Source: Metabacillus litoralis (GTDB lineage Bacteria; Bacillota; Bacilli; Bacillales; Bacillaceae). Taken from it: 64,000 nucleotides of DNA. The notes under the pieces were generated by a model. That model was not told the origin of the DNA. It ran no database searches and saw nothing but the letters and a program-made list of their open reading frames with translations. Shown piece by piece: positions 34,218-43,877 of this stretch (positions are counted from its first letter, which is position 1; each line of letters starts with the position of its first letter). The stretch covers positions 434,001-498,000 of the forward strand of contig NZ_JAIVKL010000001.1 in assembly GCF_020524045.1 (NCBI RefSeq). The letters run 5' to 3'. The position numbers were made by a program, and so were the translations under genes.

Positions 34218-35312
34218 CTATTTTACACTTATATTTTGCATGACTTTATATAATCTTTTAGCGGCATCTGGTATACCTAATTCTCTGGACGCTTTTCTCA
34301 TTTCATCTAGTTTCATTTGATTTAATAAAATATAATCAATCTTAGAAAGCAAGGTTTCACCAGTTAATTCTGACTCCTTTAGCAATATCGCTGCATGATA
34401 ATCACTTAATGATTTAGCATTTACCTCTTGGTGATTTGCTGTTACATAAGGGCTAGGAATTAATATACTTGGTAAGCCAAGTGCTGTAATTTCTGCCAAA
34501 GAGGTTGCACCTGCTCTAGAAACAATCAAGTCAACACCTGCTAACACTTCAGGCATGTTATGAATAAATGGTTTAACAATTACCTCTGAAGAATCACTCA
34601 ATTTATTAATCTCAGCCATTACCTTTTCATAGTGCACTTCTCCTGTAACATAAACAACTTGATAAGGTTTTCCTGCTAGAGAAGGTATCATTTTCAACAC
34701 TGCGTCATTAATGGCTCTTGCTCCTCTGCTACCACCAAAAATTAAAACTGTTTTCTGATGATTCTTTAATCCTAAAGTCATTCTTCCTTTTTCTGCATCT
34801 TGACCAAGTACTTCTGATGCACGTGGATTACCTGTTAACACCACTTTATGCTCAGGGAAGTATTTTTTTGCATCTTCAAAACAAATAGCAACTTTATCTA
34901 CATACCTTGAAAGGAATTTATTTGTAACCCCTGGTAAACTGTTTTGCTCATGAATAACAGTTGGTATTTTTAATTTTGAGGCAGCATAAACAACAGGTCC
35001 ACAAACATATCCACCAGTTCCAATTACAACATCCGGCTTAAATTCCTTCAAATATTTCTTACTTATAGATACACCTTTTAAAAATCTAGAAATAGTTTTC
35101 ACGTTTTCAAATGATATTTTCCTCTTAAAACCTGTTATCTCAATGGATTTAAAAGGAATTCCTGCTCTTTGAACAATATCATTCTCTAATCCTTTTTCTG
35201 TTCCAATATATAAAAATTCAACGTTAGGATCATGTTTTTTTATTTCGTTAATTAATGCTAATGCAGGATATATGTGTCCCCCAGTTCCTCCACCACTTAC
35301 TACAACCTTCAT
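34218..35312 (-). CDS. murG: lipid II synthase MurG
   Basis: MurG is the GT28 glycosyltransferase that adds GlcNAc to lipid I on the inner membrane face. The N-domain loop [14 protein letters not shown] starts the protein, and the second glycine-rich loop is [12 protein letters not shown]. The UDP-binding region has [13 protein letters not shown]. Start ATG 35312 (364 aa) follows GGGTGG. It lies between spoVE and murB, and an unusual 478-base gap separates it from spoVE. Confidence 0.97.
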   Translation of the reverse strand: MKVVVSGGGTGGHIYPALALINEIKKHDPNVEFLYIGTEKGLENDIVQRAGIPFKSIEITGFKRKISFENVKTISRFLKGVSISKKYLKEFKPDVVIGTGGYVCGPVVYAASKLKIPTVIHEQNSLPGVTNKFLSRYVDKVAICFEDAKKYFPEHKVVLTGNPRASEVLGQDAEKGRMTLGLKNHQKTVLIFGGSRGARAINDAVLKMIPSLAGKPYQVVYVTGEVHYEKVMAEINKLSDSSEVIVKPFIHNMPEVLAGVDLIVSRAGATSLAEITALGLPSILIPSPYVTANHQEVNAKSLSDYHAAILLKESELTGETLLSKIDYILLNQMKLDEMRKASRELGIPDAAKRLYKVMQNISVK

Positions 35313-35790
35313 AGTTGTCTCCACCCCTTCTGATAATAAATTGTTTTTATTTACATAACTTAATTAAACTCTTTTTAATTTTCTCTGTTTATTTTTTGAT
35401 CATGATCTTACTACTATGAATGAATAAACCTTCTTGATCTCGATATATTTTCGACCTCTATTTATATCATCTTTACATTTATTCGACGAATTTACTTGAA
35501 AATACTATGGAAAGCGAATACCTAAAAAGGAAATCAACACTAATTTTAACAAAGCTTTATATAATATGTTCTTATAACCGTTGCAAACAATCTCGTTCCA
35601 AAACCTATAAAACATGAAACAATAGTTATCTTATAAACATATGCAATCTATGTAAAACGTATTAAAGGCTGACTATTAAGGACTGCTTAGAGGATCTTCC
35701 TCTTAAGTTTGTCACTTACCTTGTCAGCCTTAATTTAACTTCTTATATTGTAAATGATAAACAACCATTATTAAAACTTCTTTTCTTATC
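35313..35790. other. spoVE-murG intergenic region
   Basis: This region has no ORF. It contains an inverted repeat at 35665-35731 (see there) and AT-rich DNA in the rest. A murG promoter may be present but is not clear. Confidence 0.5.
35665..35731. repeat. 67-bp inverted repeat, possible spoVE terminator or MITE remnant
   Basis: AAGGCTGAC (35665-35673) pairs with GTCAGCCTT (35723-35731), and the inside reads GAGGATCTTCCTC, reminiscent of MITE-B cores. The outer stem is followed by T-poor sequence, so a terminator role is weak. It may be a degenerate small insertion. Confidence 0.45.
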
Positions 35791-36891
35791 TTAGTATTTA
35801 GAATATCTACTCACGTTTAACAAAACGCCTATAGCCATGAGCATGAGAGTTAAAGAAGATCCTCCATAGCTTAAAAACGGAAGAGTAATCCCAGTAACAG
35901 GCATGAGTCCAGTGACTACACCTATATTGATCATTACTTGAATAGCAACCATTGTAATGATACCAATAGCTAAAAAGCTACCATATAGATCTGGTGCTCC
36001 TAAAGCAATTCTAATTCCTCTCCAAAGTAGTAATCCAAATAATAGAATAACAAAAGATCCACCAATAAACCCTAACTCCTCAGCTAATATTGCAAAAATA
36101 AAATCTGTTTGAGGTTCAGGCAAATAAAAGAACTTTTGTCTACTTTGCCCTATTCCTAAACCAAACAAACCACCAGGCCCAATAGCATATAATGATTGGA
36201 TTATTTGGAATCCACTACCAAGGGGATCTTCCCAAGGATCTAAAAAAGAAGTGATTCGTTTTATTCTATATGGTGCTGATAAAACGAGTGCTACAAACCC
36301 TGCAACACCAATTAGTCCTAACCACACAAAATGAATAACTCTTGCACCTGATACAAATATCATAACAATACATGTTCCGACCATCACTGTCCCAGTTCCT
36401 AAATCAGGTTGTAGCATAATAATTCCAAAAGCAGTAAAAACAAGACCAAGTGAAGGGACTAGACCCTTTTTAAAGGAAGTAATTTTTTTCTGATTTTCTG
36501 ATAAAAACTTTGCTAAAAAAGCAATCATCGCTAATTTCATGAACTCAGAAGGTTGAATTGAAAATGCACCAACACCAATCCAACTTCGCGAGCCATTACG
36601 CTCCATTCCTATTCCAGGAATTAAAACTGCTACTAAGAGAAAAAAACAAATAATAATAATCATTTTGGACCAAGTTCTCCATGTCCAATAGTCAACATTC
36701 ATGATAAAAAACATCGCGATAACTCCAACACCTGCAAATAACAGCTGACGTTTCGCAAAAAAGAACGAATCGTCGAATTTATATGTTGCCCAAACTGCAC
36801 TTGCACTGTATACCATGACAAGACCTATTGTTAAGAGAAGTAATGTTAGTATAACTAATATAAAATCTGGTGTAGACCTTTTTGCTGTCAA
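35791..36891 (-). CDS. spoVE: spore cortex SEDS protein SpoVE
   Basis: SpoVE is a SEDS-family (FtsW/RodA) peptidoglycan polymerase for spore cortex. It has about ten membrane segments and is near-identical to B. subtilis SpoVE, with hallmarks such as SWIGVGAFSIQPSE, QPDLGTGTVMV and LPFLSYGGSSL. TTG at 36891 is the start (366 aa, the B. subtilis length), because GGGGTG precedes it; seven further codons (from TTG 36912) are excluded. SpoVD is its expected partner transpeptidase. Confidence 0.96.
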   Translation of the reverse strand: MTAKRSTPDFILVILTLLLLTIGLVMVYSASAVWATYKFDDSFFFAKRQLLFAGVGVIAMFFIMNVDYWTWRTWSKMIIIICFFLLVAVLIPGIGMERNGSRSWIGVGAFSIQPSEFMKLAMIAFLAKFLSENQKKITSFKKGLVPSLGLVFTAFGIIMLQPDLGTGTVMVGTCIVMIFVSGARVIHFVWLGLIGVAGFVALVLSAPYRIKRITSFLDPWEDPLGSGFQIIQSLYAIGPGGLFGLGIGQSRQKFFYLPEPQTDFIFAILAEELGFIGGSFVILLFGLLLWRGIRIALGAPDLYGSFLAIGIITMVAIQVMINIGVVTGLMPVTGITLPFLSYGGSSLTLMLMAIGVLLNVSRYSKY

Positions 36892-36985
36892 CGCCGAACA
36901 CCCCTGTACCAAGTTTATTAAGGGCTGTTACGATCATAGGTAAGCGCTAAAGCGCACTGACTACAAATAAACATTGTACAAGCCC

Positions 36986-38338
36986 TTAGTTAAGCTTATG
37001 CACGGCCCCAATAAAAATGTCTCCTCTTTCTTCAAAAGTTTTATACTGATCCCAACTTGCACATGCTGGAGATAATAATATAACATCTTTTGATGTGGAA
37101 ACTTCAAACGCCGAATATACTGCTTGTTCCACATTATCGACACGTTTGATTACTTCTATTCCAGATTCTTTTGCTATACGTTCTAATTTTGGTGCTGTTT
37201 CCCCAAATAAAACCATTGCCTTTACATTTGTTAAATACGGTTTCAAATCATCAAACTCATTGCCTCTATCAAGACCACCTGCCAACAATATTGTTGGTGT
37301 AGTGAAGGCTTGCAGTGCTTTACTTGTAGCCAATATATTAGTTGCTTTAGAATCATTATAAAATCGTCTTTGTGATACATCTCCAACAAATTGAAGCCTA
37401 TGTTTTACACCATTAAAAGAAGTTAATACTTTTCTTATGGAGTGGTTAGATACGCCTCTAAGCTTTACTGCAGATATTGCTGCTAGGACATTTTCAATAT
37501 TATGCTCACCTGGAAGTACGATATCTTTGATTTCGATAATATGTTCACCTTTAAACCAAATACTATCATCCTTTAGATATGTACCATCCATACATTCTTT
37601 TGTTGATGAAAAGAAGAGTTTCTCCGCTTGAGAAGTTCCAGCATTACGCATAACATCCTCATCATCAAAATTAATTATCGATATATCATCAGCACTTTGA
37701 TTTTCATAAATTTTACTTTTTGCATAAATGTATTCATCTTTTGTACCATGATAGTCTAAATGCGCATCAAAGATATTCAATATCATTGCAATTTTAGGTT
37801 TAAATTCCCTTGTTCCTAACAGTTGAAAAGAAGATAATTCCATAACAATAACATTTTCTTTTGTAGCATTCTGTGCGACTTCACAAGCTACAGTTCCAAT
37901 ATTACCTGCAATTAGAGGCTGTTTTTTATCTTCTAAAAGAATTTCATAGATAAGGGTCGTTGTCGTTGTTTTTCCATTTGACCCTGTAATAGCAATAATA
38001 TCTGCTTCAGATATTTTATAAGCTAACTCTACTTCTGTTAATATAGGAATTCTTTTTTCTTCTGCTAATACAATAAGCGGATTCGAATAAGGGATGCCAG
38101 GATTTTTCACTACCACATCAAGTAGATCAGAAATCAATGATGGTGGGTGTTCACCAGTAACCACGTTTATTCCTAATTCTAATAATTCTTGAACTGCAAC
38201 ATCTTCTTCTTTAGCTTTCAAATCATTAACTGTTACATTTGCACCTAGCTTATGTAATAATTTAGCGGCTGCTAAGCCGCTTTTTGCCAAACCTATAACT
38301 AAAACATTTTTATGTACATACTCATTAATATTTTTCAA
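36986..38338 (-). CDS. murD: UDP-N-acetylmuramoyl-L-alanine:D-glutamate ligase MurD
   Basis: MurD adds D-glutamate to UDP-MurNAc-L-Ala. The N-terminal Rossmann-like domain starts [10 protein letters not shown], and the central ATP-binding loop is [13 protein letters not shown] around residue 115. The C-terminal Mur ligase domain has [10 protein letters not shown] and [10 protein letters not shown]. The start is TTG 38338 immediately after the mraY stop, with GAGGTG inside the end of mraY as ribosome site (450 aa). Confidence 0.96.
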   Translation of the reverse strand: MKNINEYVHKNVLVIGLAKSGLAAAKLLHKLGANVTVNDLKAKEEDVAVQELLELGINVVTGEHPPSLISDLLDVVVKNPGIPYSNPLIVLAEEKRIPILTEVELAYKISEADIIAITGSNGKTTTTTLIYEILLEDKKQPLIAGNIGTVACEVAQNATKENVIVMELSSFQLLGTREFKPKIAMILNIFDAHLDYHGTKDEYIYAKSKIYENQSADDISIINFDDEDVMRNAGTSQAEKLFFSSTKECMDGTYLKDDSIWFKGEHIIEIKDIVLPGEHNIENVLAAISAVKLRGVSNHSIRKVLTSFNGVKHRLQFVGDVSQRRFYNDSKATNILATSKALQAFTTPTILLAGGLDRGNEFDDLKPYLTNVKAMVLFGETAPKLERIAKESGIEVIKRVDNVEQAVYSAFEVSTSKDVILLSPACASWDQYKTFEERGDIFIGAVHKLN

Positions 38339-39313
38339 TTACAACCACACCTCAATATAAATTCCGAGTACTGCAAATATCAATCCTATCGACCAAAACG
38401 TAACAACAACTCTCCACTCAGACCATCCCACTAGTTCATAATGATGATGAAGGGGGCTCATTTTAAATATTCGTTTTCCTGTAGTTTTAAAAGAGATTAC
38501 CTGAATAATAACTGATAAAGTTTCGATAACAAAAACTCCACCAATAAGAACAAGTAATATTTCTAGCTTAGTTAAGATGGCTATCGCAACAATTGCACCA
38601 CCTAAAGCAAGTGACCCGGTATCACCCATAAATACCTTTGCAGGATGTGCATTAAAAACTAGAAATCCTAGTACAGCACCTACTACTGCAACAGAAAAAA
38701 TTGCAACATCTAATTGAGACTGATTCCAAGCGAGCACTGCAAATGCTCCAAACGCTATTGCAGCTGTTCCTGATAATAATCCATCTAAACCGTCAGTTAA
38801 ATTAACTGCATTTGATCCACCAACAAGCATAAAGATCACAAGTACTACATATCCCCAACCTAAATCGAGTGAGAAACTTGTTCCAGGTATGCTAATTTCT
38901 GTTGAGAAATCATATTGCGTATAGACAATATAAAAAATAATTGCGATGATTACTTGCCCTAACAACTTTTGTCTAGAAGTTAATCCTAGGTTTCTTTTCA
39001 TAACAACTTTTATAAAATCATCTAAAAACCCTAACAATCCATAACCTAGAGTTACAAATAATAATAAATACATCTCAACACTCAATTGAGAGTATTTCCC
39101 TGTCATCACAATTGTAGTAATAAGAATAGCAAAAATAATCATGACTCCGCCCATGGTAGGGGTTCCTGATTTTTTTTGATGTGATTTTGGACCTTCCTCT
39201 CTAATACTTTGACCAAATTTCAATCTTCTTAAGAAAGGAATAATAAGTGGGGATAATAATACACTTATTAAGAATCCCATGGCTATTGTAATTAATATAG
39301 CTTGCTCTAACAT
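38339..39313 (-). CDS. mraY: phospho-MurNAc-pentapeptide transferase MraY
   Basis: MraY transfers phospho-MurNAc-pentapeptide to undecaprenyl phosphate, making lipid I. The 324-aa protein has about ten membrane helices and the conserved aspartates in FLDDFIKV and NLTDGLDGL, plus the PLHHHYEL histidine loop near the C-terminus. GGGGGAAA precedes the ATG. It is flanked by murE and murD in the order found in bacilli. Confidence 0.97.
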   Translation of the reverse strand: MLEQAILITIAMGFLISVLLSPLIIPFLRRLKFGQSIREEGPKSHQKKSGTPTMGGVMIIFAILITTIVMTGKYSQLSVEMYLLLFVTLGYGLLGFLDDFIKVVMKRNLGLTSRQKLLGQVIIAIIFYIVYTQYDFSTEISIPGTSFSLDLGWGYVVLVIFMLVGGSNAVNLTDGLDGLLSGTAAIAFGAFAVLAWNQSQLDVAIFSVAVVGAVLGFLVFNAHPAKVFMGDTGSLALGGAIVAIAILTKLEILLVLIGGVFVIETLSVIIQVISFKTTGKRIFKMSPLHHHYELVGWSEWRVVVTFWSIGLIFAVLGIYIEVWL

Positions 39314-39720
39314 GTATATTTCCCCCTTTCTATCAATGTTTTATTGCTATATACGAGCATGTTATATATGCAAATATCATATGTCTCATTTTCAAAAATA
39401 TGTTTTACTATCGTATTTTCAATCATCTTATCAACTTCTCTTTCTATCTTTGTTACCTATTCTATGATTTAAAAAGTTCTCTAACTACATCATTTTTGTT
39501 TATAAACACATATACATTAGAATAGATTTTTTATTTTGACACTTTTTATACTTCATTTTTAATTTCCTTTAAGGTCATTCACTCCGTTAGCAGTCAGGGA
39601 GCTTCTTACTAAGATCGATCTATAGGCTTTCTCTTCAGACGCTTATTCTTAGAAAAAGACTCGTTATTATTAACGACAATATCATTAGTGTTTTATATCA
39701 TCATTAAGCATTAAAAAAGA
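39314..39720. other. murE-mraY intergenic region with degenerate MITE-B
   Basis: The 407 bases have no ORF. A degenerate MITE-B (39578-39662) and a small palindrome CGTTATTATTAACG near 39661 are the only structures seen. An mraY promoter would have to lie here if transcription does not continue from murE. Confidence 0.5.
39578..39662 (+). repeat. degenerate MITE-B remnant
   Basis: CATTCACTCCGTTAGCAG, then AGGGAGCTTCTT, CTTTCTCTTCAGACGCTT and ATTCTTAG keep the spacing of MITE-B internal boxes (CCGTTACAGG, GGGAGCCTCC, CCCTTTGACACGCT). The terminal repeats are gone, so it is old. Confidence 0.5.
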
Positions 39721-41187
39721 TTATTTTAAGAATGATCTGATCGCTTTTATTGCAATTTCTCTATCATCAAAGTCAAAAGTCTTATCACCAATTTGCTGAT
39801 ATGTTTCATGTCCTTTACCAGCAATTAATATGACATCACCTTTTTTTGCATGTTTAACAGCATATTGTATCGCTTCTTCTCTGTTAGGATTTACGTGATA
39901 GTGTAAACCTGTAACACCCTTTTCCATATCCTTTAATATCATTAGAGGATCTTCACTTCTTGGATTATCAGATGTAAAGATTGGTTCATCACTATACTGT
40001 GAAGCGATTTTAGCCATTAATGGACGTTTTGTCTTATCTCGATCTCCACCACAACCTACTATACAAAAAATATGTCCTTCTGCAAATTGTTTAATTGTTT
40101 GAAGTACATTTTCTAAGCTATCTGGTGTGTGTGCATAATCAACAATCACTGTATATTCCTGATTAACATCTACAAGCTCAAAACGTCCTCTTACACCTTT
40201 TACCGACTCTATAGCTTTAATTATCGTCTCTAAATCAATAGATGAAGCAAGACACGCTGCTACTGCAGCTAAAACGTTATAAACACTAAATTTCCCAACC
40301 ATATTAATTGTTACTGTTCTCTTTCCCATTGGCGTAGTAAGAGTGAATTGAGTACCTTTTGATGTCATTTTAATATCTTTAGCCATAATATCTGCTTGTT
40401 GATCAATTCCGTACGTTAAAATATTAGCAGCTGTCATTTTTTTGTATTCTTTTGAAGCTTCTTCGTCTTCATTCAATACAGCAATTTTTATTTTATCATG
40501 TTCGAATCGATTTCCTAGCTGAGCAAACAAAAGTCCTTTAGCAAATTGATAGTCCTTCATGGTTTCATGATAATCCAAATGATCTTGTGATAAATTTGTA
40601 AATACAGCTACATTGAAATCACAACCATGAATTCTACCTAAATGAAGGGCATGTGAAGAAACCTCCATAATCGCATGAGAAACATCTTTTTGCATCATTT
40701 CATAAAATGTCTTTTGCAATGTTAAGCTTTCAGGTGTTGTGTTTTTAGCTGTTTTAAGTTCATCGGCGATCTTTATGTACATTGTCCCAATTAGACCGGT
40801 CTTCTTTTTCGCTTCATTTAATACTTCTTCGATAATATGTGTTGTAGTTGTTTTACCATTTGTTCCAGTTACACCAATAAGATGCATATGATGAGTAGGT
40901 TGCCCGTAGAAAATGTCAGCAAGCCTAGCCATTGCTCTTTTTGTATCTTTCACAATAACAACAGGTACGTTTACATCTAATTCTTTTTCTGCCAGAATGG
41001 CAACAGCACCATTTTTAACAGCTGTTTCTGCGTAATCGTGTCCATCAACAGTATATCCTTCAATACAAATAAACAGGCTTCCTTTACCAACATCCCTGGA
41101 ATCCATTTCAATTGAATGAATAAAAGGATTTTCGTCAAGATCATTTTTTTGGTTTTGTAAATATGTAAGCATTTCATTTAGTTTCAT
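39721..41187 (-). CDS. murE: UDP-MurNAc-tripeptide synthetase MurE (meso-diaminopimelate)
   Basis: MurE adds the third stem-peptide residue. The ATP loop is [11 protein letters not shown], and the C-terminal specificity box DNPRSEDP, with its arginine, indicates meso-diaminopimelic acid (typical for Bacillus) rather than lysine. The protein is 488 aa. The ATG has only the modest ribosome site GTAGGA. It is downstream of spoVD, whose terminator at 41491-41537 separates the transcripts. Confidence 0.96.
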   Translation of the reverse strand: MKLNEMLTYLQNQKNDLDENPFIHSIEMDSRDVGKGSLFICIEGYTVDGHDYAETAVKNGAVAILAEKELDVNVPVVIVKDTKRAMARLADIFYGQPTHHMHLIGVTGTNGKTTTTHIIEEVLNEAKKKTGLIGTMYIKIADELKTAKNTTPESLTLQKTFYEMMQKDVSHAIMEVSSHALHLGRIHGCDFNVAVFTNLSQDHLDYHETMKDYQFAKGLLFAQLGNRFEHDKIKIAVLNEDEEASKEYKKMTAANILTYGIDQQADIMAKDIKMTSKGTQFTLTTPMGKRTVTINMVGKFSVYNVLAAVAACLASSIDLETIIKAIESVKGVRGRFELVDVNQEYTVIVDYAHTPDSLENVLQTIKQFAEGHIFCIVGCGGDRDKTKRPLMAKIASQYSDEPIFTSDNPRSEDPLMILKDMEKGVTGLHYHVNPNREEAIQYAVKHAKKGDVILIAGKGHETYQQIGDKTFDFDDREIAIKAIRSFLK

Positions 41188-41490
41188 TATTAATTCCTAC
41201 TTTCATCACAAAGCTTTACGTCTACTCTCTCTGTTGTTCAAACAATTCTTTTTTAGTTTTTGTTCTCCGTCCTTATTTTATCTTACTTATAAAAAAAGAG
41301 CCATCCTTCGTTTCATTTTCTTAATAAAATAAAACATTTCTTCTGAAAAATTTTGTCTATTAACTAGCACAAACCTTATAAATGATATTAAAGTTCTGTA
41401 ATATGAACATCTTATCTATTACCACATCCATATCATAATGGTAAGGAATAGATATATAGCAAAATCAGATGAACTTTTGCGAATATAACA
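41188..41490. other. spoVD-murE intergenic region
   Basis: About 300 AT-rich bases up to the spoVD terminator. I see no ORF or MITE copy and no clear promoter; murE must nevertheless start here, since the preceding unit ends in a strong terminator. Confidence 0.5.
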
Positions 41491-41537
41491 GAAAGAAAGC
41501 GTGCCATTTTATTATTTAAAAAGGCATGCTTTCTTTC
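41491..41537 (-). terminator. terminator of spoVD
   Basis: GAAAGAAAGCGTGCC (41491-41505) pairs with GGCATGCTTTCTTTC (41523-41537) with one mismatch around a loop of about 17 bases, directly before the spoVD stop codon region at 41540 on the minus strand. Confidence 0.75.
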
Positions 41538-41539
41538 AT

Positions 41540-43486
41540 CTAATCCTTATCAGATTTATCTTTATTATTATCTTCACCTAAAAACACACGTACTTTAGAA
41601 CCTTCTTTCACCTTCACACCAACGCTTGGGGATTGCTGCACAACAACATCTCCTTCACCAGAAACATCAAGTTTCAAATTAACCATTTGCTCTGCAAGTT
41701 CTTGTTTTGTTAATCCTATAATATTCGGAACTTCTACTAATTTTGTGTCTAGCCAATTGTATTCTTTTTCTATTTGATCCTTTCTTGGTTTCACACCAAT
41801 TTCCGGGAGAACATCTCTCATAATGTTTCCCACGATAGGAGCTGCTACAGTTCCTCCAAATTGTACAGTTCCTTTTGGATTATCTACAGCAACATATATC
41901 ACAACTTGCGGATCATCTGCAGGTGCAAATCCAATAAATGAAACTATATGATTATTCTCCATATATCTTCCATCTTTAACCTTCTGTGCTGTACCTGTTT
42001 TTCCACCAACACGATATCCATCAACATATGCATTACGCCCCGTCCCTAGTGCCACAACACTTTCAAGTGCATAACGGATTTCTTTTGATGTTTCTTCTGA
42101 AATCACTCTTCGTTTTGCCTCTGGTGTTTGCCTACTTATTACCTCATTTGTAATAGGGTCAACCCATTCTTTCGCAATATAAGGTGTATATAAAATCCCA
42201 CCATTAACAGCTGCTGAAACAGCAGTTACTTGTTGAATTGGTGTCACGGAAACCCCTTGACCAAATGCTGTAGTTGCAAGCTCAACAGGCCCTACACGTT
42301 CAGGCTTAAACATAATACCTGTTCCTTCACCCTGTAAATCAATTCCTGTTTTTTGGCCAAATCCAAAATCTTTAATGTACTTAAATAAAGTTTCTTCACC
42401 TAGCCTTTGTCCTAGCTCTACAAACCCTGGATTACAGGAATTTTGAACAACTTCTAAAAACGTTTGATGTCCATGCCCTCCTCTTTTCCAGCATCTCAAC
42501 CTAGCTCCATCTACCTCAACTGAACCACTATCATTAAAATCATCTTTCTCAAGATCAACTTTCTTTTCTTCAAGTGCTGCTGCTAATGTAATAATTTTAA
42601 ATGTAGAACCTGGCTCATAGGTACTCCATACAGGTAAATTACGATTATACACCATTGGATCAACATTCCTAAAGTTAGCAGGATCAAAATCAGGTCGACT
42701 TGACATTCCTAAGATTTCTCCATTATTCGGGTTCATTGCAATTGCAATAATACCATCAGGATTATATGTAGCCTGTACATTATCTAATTCTCTTTCAATA
42801 ATCGTTTGCACTCTTGAATCAATCGTTAATTTTAAATTATTACCGTCAACAGGGGCTGTGTAATCATCTGCTTCATCTGGCATCCTTTGGCCTTTAGCAT
42901 CCGAAAAAAACTTCACATATCCTTTTTCACCTTTTAACTGCTCATCATAAAAAGATTCTAATCCTAATAACCCTTGGTTATCAATTCCCGCAAAACCAAG
43001 AACATGTGACAAATAACTCCCATAAGGATAGTATCTAATAGAATCTTCAGCTATATATACCCCTTTAATATTCAAATCTCTCACTTCATTTGCCTTTTCA
43101 TGAGAAATTTTTCTACCTTCAGGATTTATCCGTTCAATGGATACCTTATTTGTAAGATGCCCATAAGCTTTTTCCTCTGACATATTTAATGTTGCTGCTA
43201 ACTCTTTAGCAGCTTCAGCAGGATTTTCAATTTGTCTTGGAACAACATAAATTGAAGGTGCACTCATATTCGTTGCAAGCTTAACACCATTTCGATCTAA
43301 GATTTCTCCACGTTCAGGTTCAAAGGGTATATTTCTACTCCATAAATCTTTAGCACCTGATGTTAATGTATTACCAAGAAAAAACTGAACATATCCTAGA
43401 CGTATATCAATTACTAAAAAAACTAACAAACCAAAAAGCAATGTTAAAGCAAGTCGCTTCCTTACTGTCACATTTGAAACCCGCAT
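41540..43486 (-). CDS. spoVD: sporulation class B penicillin-binding protein SpoVD
   Basis: SpoVD is a monofunctional transpeptidase for spore cortex. It has an N-terminal membrane anchor (about residues 11-30), a dimerisation domain, and the active site STFK (in EPGSTFKI), SCN (in NSCNPGF) and KTGTA motifs. A single PASTA domain follows at the C-terminus. The length is 648 aa; AGGGGGGA precedes the ATG. The partner SpoVE is downstream. Confidence 0.96.
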   Translation of the reverse strand: MRVSNVTVRKRLALTLLFGLLVFLVIDIRLGYVQFFLGNTLTSGAKDLWSRNIPFEPERGEILDRNGVKLATNMSAPSIYVVPRQIENPAEAAKELAATLNMSEEKAYGHLTNKVSIERINPEGRKISHEKANEVRDLNIKGVYIAEDSIRYYPYGSYLSHVLGFAGIDNQGLLGLESFYDEQLKGEKGYVKFFSDAKGQRMPDEADDYTAPVDGNNLKLTIDSRVQTIIERELDNVQATYNPDGIIAIAMNPNNGEILGMSSRPDFDPANFRNVDPMVYNRNLPVWSTYEPGSTFKIITLAAALEEKKVDLEKDDFNDSGSVEVDGARLRCWKRGGHGHQTFLEVVQNSCNPGFVELGQRLGEETLFKYIKDFGFGQKTGIDLQGEGTGIMFKPERVGPVELATTAFGQGVSVTPIQQVTAVSAAVNGGILYTPYIAKEWVDPITNEVISRQTPEAKRRVISEETSKEIRYALESVVALGTGRNAYVDGYRVGGKTGTAQKVKDGRYMENNHIVSFIGFAPADDPQVVIYVAVDNPKGTVQFGGTVAAPIVGNIMRDVLPEIGVKPRKDQIEKEYNWLDTKLVEVPNIIGLTKQELAEQMVNLKLDVSGEGDVVVQQSPSVGVKVKEGSKVRVFLGEDNNKDKSDKD

Positions 43487-43781
43487 ATCCTATCCCCCCT
43501 TGTCTAGGCTCGTTCAAAATATATGCTTGTACGAAAGAGAATAGAACTCAAACAACTGATGATTATCATTGAATATAATCTTTCTGAATCATTAAGATTG
43601 CAAGCGCCCAGTTCAGGTTCAAGTTATAAAACAATACGCAATGGAAGATGATATATTACTTTACATCCATTTTTAGTAGACTTATGACTGAAGAAAAAAT
43701 GACAGCTAGGGAATAGTTAAATTTTCATTAAATAAGAAAGATTTTTTTCGAAAAAGGTAACCACTGATGCAAGGTGCCAAA
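43487..43781. other. pbpB-spoVD intergenic region
   Basis: About 300 bases between spoVD and the pbpB terminator with no ORF and no MITE. spoVD is under SigE control in B. subtilis; I could not identify a good SigE promoter in this region. Confidence 0.5.
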
Positions 43782-43808
43782 AAGAGCTGCTCAATTTTGA
43801 GCAGCTCT
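43782..43808 (-). terminator. terminator of pbpB
   Basis: AAGAGCTGCTCAA (43782-43794) pairs with TTGAGCAGCTCTA-type sequence (43796-43808), followed on the minus strand by a T tract. It lies about 70 bases past pbpB. Confidence 0.8.
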
Positions 43809-43877
43809 AGACTCTACACTTTAAGAACCCTCATCGATTGCAATTAAAGGGATAGATCCGTATATCTAAAAATTAAA

